A DNA stretch of 64,000 nucleotides from Simmondsia chinensis (Eukaryota > Streptophyta > Magnoliopsida > Caryophyllales > Simmondsiaceae). The first letter of the stretch is position 1, and every line of letters begins with the position of its first letter. Of this stretch, positions 37,401 through 48,250 are shown one piece after another. Location: positions 1,934,501-1,998,500 of the forward strand of contig JAGTTD010000008.1 in NCBI GenBank assembly GCA_018398585.1, read 5' to 3'. A program made the position numbers and the translations under genes. The notes below the pieces were generated by a model. The model was not told where the DNA came from and searched no databases. It worked only from the letters and a program-made list of their open reading frames with translations.

Positions 37401-40400
37401 GCAAAATTGTTAATGCCAAAGCAACTTTATAAAATCTTATGGCTATTATTTACTACAAGCCACATCATTGCTCTAATAATAACAATTATTGCCTTAGCAA
37501 TAACAAAAACCTTAGTTAATGACACAACACCACATGAAAAGATGCATACGAATGAACCTGAAATTGAGCAGCATATCAAAGAATCTAATCTGTATGGGAA
37601 TAATGAGGTTCATGATAAATTCAGATGCCATCAGATGACATATACAAGTTAATAATCCGTTTATGAGATCTTAAAGGTCTAAATACGCTTCCATCCATAA
37701 CATCTTAGTAAAATAAACAAAAACTCATATAAATGCACCGGTCTACATTTGATACTATCGCGCAATATTATAAATTCATTAAATTTCGCAATTCAGATTC
37801 TCAGTAAAAAGTTCAACAAAAGCCTTGATGTAAACTTCTTTAGTCCTATCAATTTGGGTAGCAGGATAGGGTTCAGTTCTAAGGTTGAACCACCAATTTC
37901 TTATCCACAGGTCATATTGATGGACTGTCTCCGACGAGGAAACTAAAGATACGACTTTTTGAGTTCTAGACAACCACTTGGGTATTGAAAATTGTGGGGA
38001 AAGAACTTCTTTCGTCCTATAATGATTCTCTTACTCAAAATCATATAGATCCAAAGTAACTGCTACATCAAAGGTCTTTCTGAAAATACTCGTTAATATG
38101 ATTTGACTCGTGGACTTCCCTATTCCGGAAAATGAGGCCTTTGGCGAAACTAAGAAGGGGGAAAAGACTTCGTAAAGAGAAAAACCAAAAAGGAAAATAA
38201 ATTTAACAAACTAAACTGGGAATCAGAGTGTTGGACAATTGGGTTGGCCTGGAGAGAGTCGCAAGTCATCAATAAGGAGAGGAACAGCTACATAGCAAAA
38301 CTGAATAGTGATATACAAGTAGCAACATATCAGAAAATGATCCATGAACAGTGATATACCAGTGCACGGTTTTACAAGCTCATTAAAAACACCTCAATAT
38401 AATACAAGGTATAGTGTCGGTGAAATTCTTACACGTCACATTCATTACTAGAAGTATCATGCCTACTATGCCTACCGGATCCTTGACATACAATGGAGCA
38501 CCAAAAGGTCACAGAACCAACAAATAACACAAGTCAAATGTAACTTATCTCTGCAGCCATCTCATTCGTCTTTCTTGTCAGAATATAAATCCCTTCTTGA
38601 ATTTTCAACCAACAGCTTAATTGTTCGAATAAGGGGTTCCTTTATCTGATACCGACGTATCTTTAACTAAGAAGTCTCAAGTTCATATCCTAACAACATA
38701 ATAACTTCAGTACAAAATATAGGATAGACTTGTGCACTAGCCAGTTTCAAGCCCAAGGGGCATTCATATGAGAGGGTATGTTACCATTTATGAACCTTGG
38801 CATAACAATAGTTGGTTCCTTGACTATTCTAAACTATCTCGACCATCATTTCACTACGTAGGTAACATTCAACCAAGCTACACCTAAGGTGTGTAAAGGA
38901 GCCAAGTGGAGCCAAGCCGAACATCCCCTTGTTCCAAACTCAAGCTTGATAAGCTTTATTGAGCGCGAGTTTGAGCCAAGTCTTTTTCGAGCTTTCCAAC
39001 CTTTGTTTGAACTCAGTTTATAAGATACTAGTATATTTGATACTCGACTCAACTCACTAGCCTAATCAAGCCAAGTTGAGTTCGTTATCGAGTCAAGTCG
39101 GGCTCAACTAAGCTTTGTATCGAGTCAAGCTGCTATAGAGTTAAGCTATTCGAGTTACTATTGAACCATTAATGAGGTCTAAACAAGCCCTTATCAAATT
39201 GTTTACAAATGTTAATGAGTTAAGCACTACCTCAATCAAACGCAAATTGTTAAGCTTATCAACGTGCTTGAACTTGGTTGAATAAGCTACTGAGCCCCCA
39301 AAACGAATATGAATGAGCTCTAATCAATTTTGAACGAGAATAGTTCATCAAACATTGGGAAATTATAACTTAGGTACCCTGAGGTTCGGCCATTTATCGT
39401 CTAGGTAACCCGGTGTTTGAAAATATACCAGGTTTAAAAATTTTATCATTTAGGTATCCTGAACTTTTAAAATTTTATCAATCATGTACCCACCTTCCGA
39501 AATTCAATAGATTTCCGTTAAAAAATGCTAAAGTGAAACATGATTCTAGCAATATATAATTATAATTATTAAAACTTGATGATTTTTTAACAAAAAATGC
39601 TAATACAACACATGATTTCAACAATACTTAAGTAGTTTACTTTCAAATTCAGTTAACTTTTTATCGTAATTCCTGAATATTTTATGAAAACATTGACATG
39701 ACTTATATGTATTACTGTAACCATGCATTACATTGGTTTTTTTTTGTATAAATTTGATCTGATTCTTACAATTATAAAATTCTTACATAGGGTACCTAAG
39801 TGATAAAATATCCAAACCTCAAAGTGCTCATTGTACATATAAAAACTTCAGGAAACCTAGTAATAAATGGTCAAGCCACATGATACTAAGTGATAATTTC
39901 CCCGAAACATTGTTTATTTACACCACTAGCTTCCGCTGAACCCTAGGATCTCATAGTGCCGGAATCCATCAGACAATTCAGCAAAAAAAAAGATCTGAAA
40001 CCAATTCTACAACAGCATCTCAATGTCCCTAATTAAATAAACAATTTCAATTTCATTCCTTACTCCGATCAAACAGACCTTCAATGCTTTCCCCTTCGAT
40101 CTCCTCCCAAACAATATCATACTATATCAATCAGCCAATCTAATTTGAAACAATTTTGCTCGAAAATCTATTAAAATAAACCAAAAAAAGGCACAAATCA
40201 ATGAAAAATGACCTAAACAGACCTTCAATTTCCCCTTTCGATCTCTCCCTAAACAATCTCATATTCTATCAATCAATCAATCTAATTCGAATCAATTTTG
40301 CACGAAAATCGATCAAAACAAACTAAAAATCGCATAAATCAACGAAAAATGACCTTCTCAGAGTACTGACAGGGAAGGCAAGGACCAGAAGGAGAGCAAT

Positions 40401-40659
40401 CGAAAGTAGAATTGCCACCAGATGGCGTCTCCTTGAAGCTCAGCAATGTCCTCCGCCGCCATTCTCCTCTCTCGCTCTCTCTGTCTTCCGCCATTACAGT
40501 TTCATTGCATCAGCTCAATCAATCGAATTACATAAGAGAGAGAGAAAGAGAGAGGTGGACTTACAATTTGTGCCCTAGACAGAGGTTTTGGATTGAACTG
40601 ATGATGATGATGATTGCTGCAAGTAGGGATCGTACGAAGGGAGGATTTGAAGAAGCCAT
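34452..40659 (-). CDS. Small type I membrane protein of unknown function (four exons)
   Basis: The exons on the minus strand are 40565-40659, 40354-40450, 36439-36693 and 34452-34574. They sum to 570 nt, 189 aa plus stop, and every intron is GT-AG. The start MASSNPPFVRSLLAA leads into a strongly hydrophobic signal peptide (AAIIIIISSIQNLCLG). A Cys-rich lumenal or extracellular part follows (FKETPSGGNSTFDCSPSGP, then CLPCQYSEK, NDEKYRCSETGYRIPFKC), then a polar linker, YRSCIPAMNEEKLSVIGFE, one membrane helix (VLMLGLLLVGGSVIFF) and a basic stop-transfer RRKR with a ~20-residue tail ending TNPRF. I recall similar plant proteins of unknown function, but give no name. The exon 2 acceptor could also lie at 40438, removing four residues in frame. 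Introns of 1.86 and 3.66 kb are full of SINEs and MITEs. Confidence 0.82.
35307..35549 (-). mobile_element. 5S-derived SINE (copy E), in an intron
   Basis: The minus strand reads CTAAGAGGGTACCAACAAGC, AAAGTTAAGTGTGCTTGGGC, GAGTAGTAACGAGATGGGTG, GTGTTGCACCCCTCAGG, then the Angio-domain and GGGAATGTTGGTT. The TSD is TTTGAGGTGGTACACCAA (35289-35306) and TTTGAGGTGCTACACCAA (35550-35567), one mismatch. It lies in the last intron of the 34452-40659 gene, in the same orientation. Confidence 0.95.
35722..35838 (+). mobile_element. tRNA-derived SINE fragment
   Basis: It has an A-box-like GTCTAGCGGTAAAAG and a B-box AGGTCCTAGGTTCAAGCCTCC, then CAGCTTACCCGAAAAACAAGG. A second, more decayed copy follows at 35927-36029. 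Confidence 0.65.
35927..36029 (+). mobile_element. tRNA-derived SINE fragment, second copy
   Basis: The parts are CTTTCGTCTAGAATAC (A-box region) and AGAGGTCCTAGGTTCAAATA (B-box), then ACACGATTACCTATCGAAAAA. It is related to 35722-35838. Confidence 0.6.
36071..36397. mobile_element. MITE of the 'TTTTCC-TCAACG' family (intronic)
   Basis: The termini are CGCTCCATTTGGTT and, from the right, CGAGGCTCCTTTTGTTTGAT. The body is TTGTATGAGGTTCACAC, GGGTTGAAGTGAAACATTTG and AGTCAATTTCCCTTCAACGG, shared with 25925-26290. Confidence 0.65.
36915..37245. mobile_element. MITE of the 'TTTTCC-TCAACG' family, reverse copy (intronic)
   Basis: It contains GAGGGGAAATTGATTTCCCC, CTCAACGAAAGGGGC, TCAGTTCAACCTCAA and CATACAAATGTATAGAGTG, the complement of motifs in 36071-36397. 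Confidence 0.6.
37246..38881. other. Large intron, no further structure seen
   Basis: This is the middle part of the 3.66-kb intron of the 34452-40659 gene. I see no additional exon in frame and no recognisable transposon. Confidence 0.45.
38882..39356 (-). mobile_element. hAT-like MITE rich in GAGTTCGAG motifs (intronic)
   Basis: It is homologous in reverse to 60223-60712: CCTAAGGTGTGTAAAGGAGC, CCTTGTTCCAAACTCAAGC, TTGATAAGC and AAATTGTTTACAAATGTTAA. The termini are decayed. Confidence 0.65.
39357..39902. mobile_element. TIR element (~546 bp), intronic
   Basis: Its ends are GGGAAATTATAACTTAGGTA and, read inward from the right, GGGGAAATTATCACTTAGTA. Flanks TCAAACATT and CGAAACATT share seven of nine bases, compatible with an old 9-bp (Mutator-like) or 8-bp (hAT) TSD. 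The arms repeat versions of AGGTACC and TTTTATCA. No coding capacity. Confidence 0.7.
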
Positions 40660-40796
40660 TGTCGAATTCTCCTTCGAATCTCTCTCTCTCCCGTCTGCGA
40701 AAAGTGAATTGGAAGGCAACTGACGGTGCAAGATAATTCAGTGTAATGGCGAAGATGGATCAATAGTTTCATTTTACATGAATATATGCTTGGGTC

Positions 40797-41105
40797 TAGT
40801 TTGGTTGTCACGTTAGTTGAATTCCTAAGGGTAGAAAGTTGTATTTCTCAAAATTTTAATTTTTATATCTACTTATCAGAAAGTAACTAAAATATATTTA
40901 GTTATCAGTATGAGAAATAGAGCTTCCTTTAAAAGCCTAGTTAAAATGAAGAAATTAGAATTTACCTAAGGAAGCTAGGTAAGTTATTTCCTGCGTTTTG
41001 AAGGAACTGCATTCTGTCTACTTACTGCCAACCAAGCAAGAACCAAAATCCATGCTTCCCATAGTTTCCGACTTTTCGCATCTACTTCTTGCATACCAAA
41101 CGAGG
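40797..41105. mobile_element. PIF/Harbinger-like MITE, copy 2
   Basis: It is collinear with 29086-29401: GAATTCCTAAGGGTAGAAAG, GAGAAATAGAGCTTCC, TTACCTAAGGAAGCTAGGTA, CCAACCAAGCAAGA and TACCAAACGAGGCC. It lies just upstream of the 34452-40659 gene's start codon at 40659. Confidence 0.7.
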
Positions 41106-41242
41106 CCTGGATATTGTGTTTTTGCATTAAATGAATGTTTTCAATTATTTATGTTTTTTTGGCAGCTTGGTAAAGGAGTAAAAAAGAGAAGGATAAAAAA
41201 AAAAGTAAGTAAAGTATTATCACACTCTTATTTGAATATGCT

Positions 41243-41494
41243 CAGGGTTCATCTACCAGGCACTTATACACCGGATCCCATTAGAACTCCGAAGTTAAGC
41301 ATACTTGGGCGAGAGTAGTACTAGGATATGTGACTTCCTGAGAAGTCCTCGTTTTACCAACCCTATAAGGTTGGGGGTCCTCGAAAATAGCATCTTGGTA
41401 GGGTTACACCCTGAAGGGGTAAGGCTGCGTACATTCACCCCGCCTAGACCCCGCATAATCGGGAGCCCTTGAGGCACTAAGTCTATTGTTGTTG
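41243..41494 (+). mobile_element. 5S-derived SINE (copy F), full length, (TTG)n end
   Basis: It starts CAGGGTTCATCTACCAGGC, which aligns with the true 5' end of plant 5S rRNA better than the other copies do. It continues CACCGGATCCCATTAGAACT, CCGAAGTTAAGCATACTTGG and GAGTAGTACTAGGATATGTG, then the Angio-domain, ending ATTGTTGTTG. The TSD TTATTTGAATATGCT is perfect over 15 bp at 41228-41242 and 41495-41509. The surrounding AGGAGTAAAAAAGAG and GGAGTAAAGGTAAAAAG suggest that it split an old MITE related to 33801-34226. Confidence 0.95.
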
Positions 41495-41509
41495 TTATTT
41501 GAATATGCT

Positions 41510-42330
41510 TAATAAAGAGGAGTAAAGGTAAAAAGGTGTAAATAAGTTACTTTTATTTGACAATTACATGAGTGAATATGATGAAAGAGAATTACAGTTA
41601 AAATAAGTATAAAATTGTCTAAACATTAGGAAAATAATAAAACAGCAATTAATTTCATAAGAGTAATAAAAAAAAATTAATTTCATGAGAGAATTGCAAA
41701 CAAAATTTATAATCAGTTTCAAAAAATTAAATGCATCCAAATCTATCTATCTATCTAGAGTAAACTATTAAGTAGAAGTTCTCACTTTAACCAAAATGCA
41801 ACAAATTCTAATATCTAATTTTTAAGAGGAGTCTATCCAATTTTCAAAGAAAAGGAAAAAAAAAAAACAAATTATTCAATACAATTTTAATGCATCAATT
41901 TAATTATGCAATTTTAATGCATGAATTTAACTATACAAATAATTTATTTTCTTTTTCATCTTTCTTTAATTTCTCATATCTAGATTTTAGGATTGGTGCC
42001 CTTTTATTTTTCAATATATAAGAAAAGATAAAGCTAATTGCCAAGACTTTTAATACAATCACTAACAAAAAACTATTCACATTCATTAACCCCAAATCCT
42101 TCCTTAACCCCAATAAAATTCATCTAAGCAAAAAACTATTCACATTCATTAATTTAATAAAAAAAATACCAAAAATAGAAAAAAATTTATATTCTCCCAC
42201 GCATAATAAAATAAAAAATAACAAAAATAAAAACTAATAATAAAAAAAATAAAAAATAACTATTAATAAAAAATACTTTTCATAATATTCCATACATAAT
42301 AAAATAAAAACACCAAAAAAGTAATAAAAA
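41510..42330. other. AT-rich intergenic DNA
   Basis: A-rich low-complexity sequence with recurrent AAAAACTATTCACATT. No gene. Confidence 0.45.
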
Positions 42331-43310
42331 ATAAAACTAAAAATAGAAAAAATTTCATATTCTTCCATACATAATAAAATAAAAAGCAACAAAAAAAGAA
42401 TAATAAAAAAATAACTACTTATTTAAAATATCAAAATAATGATGAAATAATTATTTTTTTTTTTTAAATGTACACTCTATCTAAGGCCAAAAACTATTCA
42501 CATTTTTTAATTTTATAAAAAAATACAAAAAAAAATATTTCATATCATTTCATACATAAATTTATAAAATAAAATAAATATAGAAATAAAAAACTAATAA
42601 TCAAAAATACCAAAAACAACATACATAAAAAAAAATAATAAAAATCAATAATAAATATAAAATATAAATCATACATAAAAAAAATTTTCTTTTACAAAAA
42701 TTCGAAATACATGAAATTAATTTCATTAAAATATTTCAAAATTCATAACTACATAAAAATGCTAAAAAACCTATTCACATTCTGTAATTAAATAAATAAT
42801 CAATCATAATAAATGAATTAGAATAAATACATTAAATAAAATAAAACTAAAAATAGAAAAAAAAAATTCATATTCTTCCATGTATAATAAAATAAAAAGC
42901 AACAAAAAAAAGAATGACAAAAAAATAATTACTTATATAAAAAAATTAAAACAATGATGAAATAATTAATTTTCTTTTAAAAGATGCGACACTCTATCTA
43001 AGGCCAAAAACTATTCACATTTTTTAATTTTATAAAAAATACAAAAAAAAAACTTTCATATCATTTCATACTTAAATTCATAAAATAAATAAAATATAGA
43101 AATAAAAAACTAATAATCAAAAATACCAAAAACAACTTACATAAAAATATTTTCCGTTTACAAAAATTTGAAATACATAAAATTAGTTTCGTTGAAAATA
43201 GTTCAAAAATTCATAACTACATACTAATGCTAAAATAACTATTCACATTCTGTAATTCAATGAGTCATCAATCATAATAAATGAATTAGAATAAATACAT
43301 TAAATAAAAT
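42331..43310. repeat. ~510-bp tandem duplication in AT-rich DNA
   Basis: Units start at 42331 and 42841. Both read ATAAAACTAAAAATAGAAAA, ATTCTTCCAT, AATAAAATAAAAAGCAACAA, GATGAAATAATTA, ACTCTATCTAAGGCCAAAAA, then CAATCATAATAAATGAATTA. The second unit is shortened by small deletions. Confidence 0.75.
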
Positions 43311-44157
43311 ATAAATACATACATAAAATAAATTAATGAAAACTACTATTAAAAATTACCCAAAACAAAAACCTTTTCATATCCTTTACAAAATTAATAC
43401 TAAATTTGAAAATTTGAAAATTAATAACTACCTAATATAAAATTAAAATCTATTATTATCTACAAATTAAAAATAATACAATCTATGTATAATAATATTC
43501 ATGCCATGACAGATGAAACGCAATAATTAATTTCATTTTAAAAAAATTCAAAAAACCATATTTGCAAAAAAATAATTTTCTTTTAAACAAATTAACATTC
43601 GTTTAAGTTTTTTTTTAAATAATTACAAAGGGTCTTTCTATATTATTTCACTCAGTGCTTAGGACTTCTCAACATTATTTCGCTTATTAGTATATATATT
43701 AATATATTAGTAATTAATAATAATAATTGATTTGTAACTAAAATTAAATGAATAAATAACAAAATTATTGCAATAAACCAATACAACCACATTTCAAAAA
43801 TTAAAATCTATTGTTATACTTTTTCACAAAATATTAAATTCTAAAACTATTGTAATAAATCAATATACCCTCATTTTAGGAACTCAAAAACTACTATTAG
43901 GTTTAAAAAAAAATTGCACAAACATAATTACAAAAAATTCATTGCTTTCATTGTCACTCATCATCAAAACGAGAAAAAGAGGCATTACCATGTAATTTGC
44001 AGCATTCAGCAGACCACTCGGCCTAAACGACATCTCCTATAAGGTTAGCAGTTTATCATTTTCGTACACATTATTTTTTGTAGTTTTTGATAAATATTTG
44101 TGAGCATACAGGATTATAGGAGAAAAAAAAGGAACTTTGGGAGAAAAATTAAGGACA
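43311..44157. other. AT-rich intergenic DNA
   Basis: No gene or clear repeat. Confidence 0.4.
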
Positions 44158-44177
44158 TTATAGAATATTTTATGAAA

Positions 44178-44415
44178 CCAAAGAGGGTACCAACACGCAG
44201 TCATCGGATCCCATTAGAACCTAGAGTTAAGTGTGCTTGGGCAAGAGTAGTACCAGGATGGGTGACCTCCTGAGAAGTCCTCACCCTCAGGTTGGGGGCA
44301 CTCAAAAACAGCCTCTCTTCGGGGGTAATACACTGAAGGGGGGAGGCTACATACATCCACCCCTCCTAGACCCCGTTTAAGCGTGAGTCCTTGGGGCACT
44401 GGATATGTTGCTTTT
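44178..44415 (+). mobile_element. 5S-derived SINE (copy G), full length
   Basis: It runs CCAAAGAGGGTACCAACACG, TCATCGGATCCCATTAGAAC, AGTTAAGTGTGCTTGGGC, GAGTAGTACCAGGATGGGTG and ACCTCCTGAGAAGTCCTCAC, then the Angio-domain ending ATGTTGC and a T-run. The 20-bp TSD TTATAGAATATTTTATGAAA is perfect at 44158-44177 and 44416-44435. Confidence 0.96.
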
Positions 44416-44435
44416 TTATAGAATATTTTATGAAA

Positions 44436-45959
44436 AATATAGCACATTATAGAACATTTTAAAAGAAGAACAATGTGAAGTTAAGGAAAAAAACAAGAAT
44501 ATGGAAAAAAAATGTAAGTTTAAAGGGGAAAAAAGAGAAATTATCCTTTAAAATCGTACTCATTGTACATTAAAGACAAAATTTAGGACATTATATGACA
44601 TTTTAGAATATAATAGGATATTTGGAAATAAAACGTTATGAGGTGAAGGGAAGGAAAAAAATTGAGAAAATGTAATTATAAGAAAAAAAAGGGACAATAT
44701 AGTAATTTTTGTGAAGTGACAAAAAAAATAATATGAAAAAATGTAAAGGAAAAAAAATTTTCAAGATTTTTGTATGCATGATGTTTATTACTTACATAAA
44801 AATAGTAATAAAAAATATTTTTTTTTAGTAAAAACAAAATTAATTATTTTTCATACAAAATAGTCATGTAAAGTTATAAACATTGTACTATAGAGAAGAA
44901 AAATTTAGGACATTATTCAATATTTTAGACTTTGGAAAGATTTGAACCTGAAAATATTTAGAATTGTAACAATTGTAGGATATTATAACAAATTATTTTT
45001 TAGCATATTTTATTAGTTACGAATTTTTAAATTATTTTAAAGGAAAATTAATAATTTTGTCACTTATTTGGTATTAAATTTTTACATTTTATTTTATTAT
45101 ATTTATTTATGTATGAAAGTCATTTATGTGAAGCGAAGAAAAAAATTAAATATGAAAAGCTATTAAGGAAAAAAATTAATTATAAGTATTTGTATGGGTA
45201 ATATTTATTTCTTACATAAAAATATTTTTTCCTTTTACAAAATAGTTTTTTAAAATTATAAACATTGTACTTTGGGAAGATAAATTTATGATATTATACA
45301 ATATTTTTGAATTTGAAAAAATTTGAACTTGAAAAGATTTTAGAATTATAACCATTATAGAATACTCTAGTTAATATTTTTTTTTTTAGCATGTTTTATG
45401 TAGTTATGAGTTTTCAAATTATTTTAAAAGAAAATTAATAATTTTATTACTTTTTTGTTATTTTTAGTTTTTTACATTTTATTTCCTTTTATGTATTTCA
45501 AATTATATGCATCTCAAACAAACGTTTGTATTGTAACTGGAGGGTTGATATGGCCGGTGTTGTTTTCAAGTCAAAATTGCATTTTACATTTTCTATTTTG
45601 ATGACATTAATGGAACTTGATTTGCAATGTATTTCAATATCCCAACTGGTACCATTAGATGATTTTTATTCTATTATGTTTAGTTGTTAGTTTCCTTGAT
45701 GATGATTAATTAAGCCCAATGGGTGCCTGTTCTTACCAAGAGATAGTACATGCACATCTTTTGAATTTCAACAACTCAATATTTCGTTGGGCTGTTTATC
45801 TAAATTACTTAAATTTGGATTATATAGATCAATGGAAGTAAGGACTAAGTCAAACGCAAAAAATATGCTTCAAATAAATTTTGAATTTATTACATGGGAT
45901 TACACATATATTATATATAATCATCAGCAGTCTCATACATCCAACAAGTACAAATATAT
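44436..45959. other. AT-rich region, no gene
   Basis: Two diverged segments near 44850-45060 and 45240-45440 share AAATTTAGGACATTAT-like and GAATTTTTAAATTATTTTA-like runs, so an old duplication is likely. No coding sequence. Confidence 0.4.
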
Positions 45960-45992
45960 ATAGCAGCCGTGCATCGCACAAGGTTTTGCTAG
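45960..45992 (+). mobile_element. Helitron-like 3' terminus
   Basis: CCGTGCATCGCACAAGG can form a hairpin (GTGC/GCAC stem extended by CC/GG) and is followed seven bases later by CTAG and then T. A hairpin plus CTAG/T is the 3' end of many plant Helitrons. The 5' end is not identified. Confidence 0.6.
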
Positions 45993-46059
45993 TATATATA
46001 TATATATAGACATACTTACTTACTTATATTATAGTGAAGTTTTATATCCCCACAACCCA

Positions 46060-47335
46060 CCAAATCCCAAAATAAAGCTTCTCATGAATCATAGCCCCAC
46101 CACCCACTAAAAGCTAAAAAGCTTCTCATGAATCATAGCCCCACAACCCACTAAAAGCTAAAATAAGCATTCTCATGAATTACAGTTTGAGAACATAATC
46201 TTTTCAAACTAACTCTTAATGATATTTAGTTATTAATTTTTAAGAAATCCAATATTAATTAAAATCATCAATTAGAATTTGAAAACATAATGTTTTTAAA
46301 CTTCCTGTTAATCACATTTTGCTCAAGGTAAGATTTTTACCAATTTGAAATGCGTCGTTCTCCAATTTGGGCCCAAAAGCCTTCTTATGAATTAGAATTT
46401 GAGAATATAATCTTTTCAAACTAATTGTTAATGACATTTAGTTGTTGATCTCTAAGAAATCTAATATTAATTAAAATCAGCAATTAAAATTTGAGAACAT
46501 AATATTTTCAAATTAATTGTTAATGATATTTTCTCCAAGGTAAGATTGTACCAATTTGAGATGTGTCATTCTCCAATCTGGGTCCAAAACAAGCCTTCTT
46601 ATCAATCTTACGCCCACAACCCATCAAAAGTCAAAACAAGCCTTCTCATGAATTAGAGTTGTAGCATATAATCTTTTCAAGCTAATTGTTAATGATATTT
46701 AATTGTTGATATCTAAGAAATATAATATTAATTAAAATCAGCAATTACAATTTAAGAACCCAAAACAGCCTTTCTCATAAATCCTAGCCCCATAACCGAC
46801 CGAAAGCCAAAACAAACCTTGGCATGAATTAGAGTTTGAGAACATAATATATTAACTAAAATAATTAATTAGAATAGAACATAATGTTTTCAAATTAAAA
46901 GTTAATGACATTTTCCTCAAGGTAAGATTGTACCAAATTGAGATACATTAGTTTCCAATTTGGGCCCAAAACCAACCTTCTCATCAATCCTAGCCCCATA
47001 ACCCACCGAAAGCCAAAAAAAAAAGCTTTTTTTATGAATTAAAGTTTGAGAATATAATCTTTTCAAACTAACCATTGGTTGTTTATCTATAAGAAATCTA
47101 ATATTAATTAAACTCGGCAATTAGAATTTGAGAATATCATCTTTTCACAATAATTATTAATAACATTTAGTTGTTGATCTCTAAAAAATGTAATATTAAT
47201 TAAAATTAGCAATTATAATTTAAGAATATAATATTTTTAAACTAACTGTCATTGACATTTAGTTGTTGAAGTCTTCTCATCAATTGGAATTTGAGAACAT
47301 AATATTTTTAAACTAATCAAAAGGCCATACTTTTG
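46060..47335. repeat. Tandem array of ~180-260 bp units
   Basis: Units recur near 46170, 46394, 46650, 46826, 47036 and beyond. They share GAATTAGAGTTTGAGAACAT, AATCTTTTCAAACTAA, TAATGACATTTAGTTGTTGA, TCTAAGAAATCTAATATTAA and, in most, CATAACCCACCGAAAGCC. They are imperfect, with internal deletions. The array directly follows the Helitron-like terminus at 45992 and could be the internal minisatellite of an adjoining Helitron. Confidence 0.75.
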
Positions 47336-47442
47336 TGATTATAAATTCTTACAAATCAAAAGGCTATACTGCAAACAAATCAACATGAAAAAGCCCATAC
47401 TCCAATCATTATAAATTAAAAGGCCATACTACTATCACTTAA

Positions 47443-48250
47443 AAGTTTAATTTTAGAATATTTTGGAGCAGTATATTTCAATTATTTGATATATTTAAAT
47501 TTGGAAAATTATTTGTTCCTTAAAATGTATTTACATTCTTAACATGAAAGATTTATACATAAATTATCTTATAATATCACACTATAAAGATCTATACAAA
47601 AGTACTTCATTATATAGAAGGTGAAATTTGTATTGTATTTTGTAGTTCGGAATTTTTATATTAATTGAACTAGGTCATTTTTAAGATGTGGAAATATTAT
47701 TTAATGTACATAATTCACATTGCTATTGCTGTAAATTATAAAAGGTATAATATTTCAATAGAATTAAAGGATGAGTTTTCACTAAAAAAGAAAGAACACA
47801 AAATAGCCAAAAATTACATAATATGTCATAATTAGTAAATTAATAAATTCTAAAAGTTTAATTTTACAATATTTTTGAGCAATATATTTGAATTATTTAA
47901 TATATTTAAATTTGAGAACTTAATGTTATAGTTTGAAAATTGCACTATAAAGATGTATCTAGTTTCTTTTAAATTTGAAAAATTGTTTGTTCCTTAAAAT
48001 ATATTTACATCCTTAATATGGAAGATCTATATAAAAATTATCTTACAATATTGCACTATTAAGATCTATACGAAAGTACTTCATTATGTAGAAGGTGAAT
48101 TTTGTATTTATTGAACTAAATTATTTTTAAGTTTCATAAATGATGCTCAATATATGTAATTCGTACTATAGTAAATTACAAAACGAATAATATTTTAATA
48201 GAATTAAAGGTTGACTTTTCACTGAAAATGGAAGAAAACAAAATACATAT
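47443..48250. repeat. ~410-bp diverged tandem duplication
   Basis: Two units (from 47443 and 47853) share AAAAGTTTAATTTTA, AAGTACTTCATTATATAGAA or its variant, and TAGAATTAAAGG...TTTTCACT. The second unit ends where the LINE at 48251 begins. Confidence 0.7.

Noticed and set aside
46060..47335. CRISPR-like array
   Set aside because: Units are long (~180-260 bp), imperfect, have no short conserved spacer pattern, and the DNA is eukaryotic.
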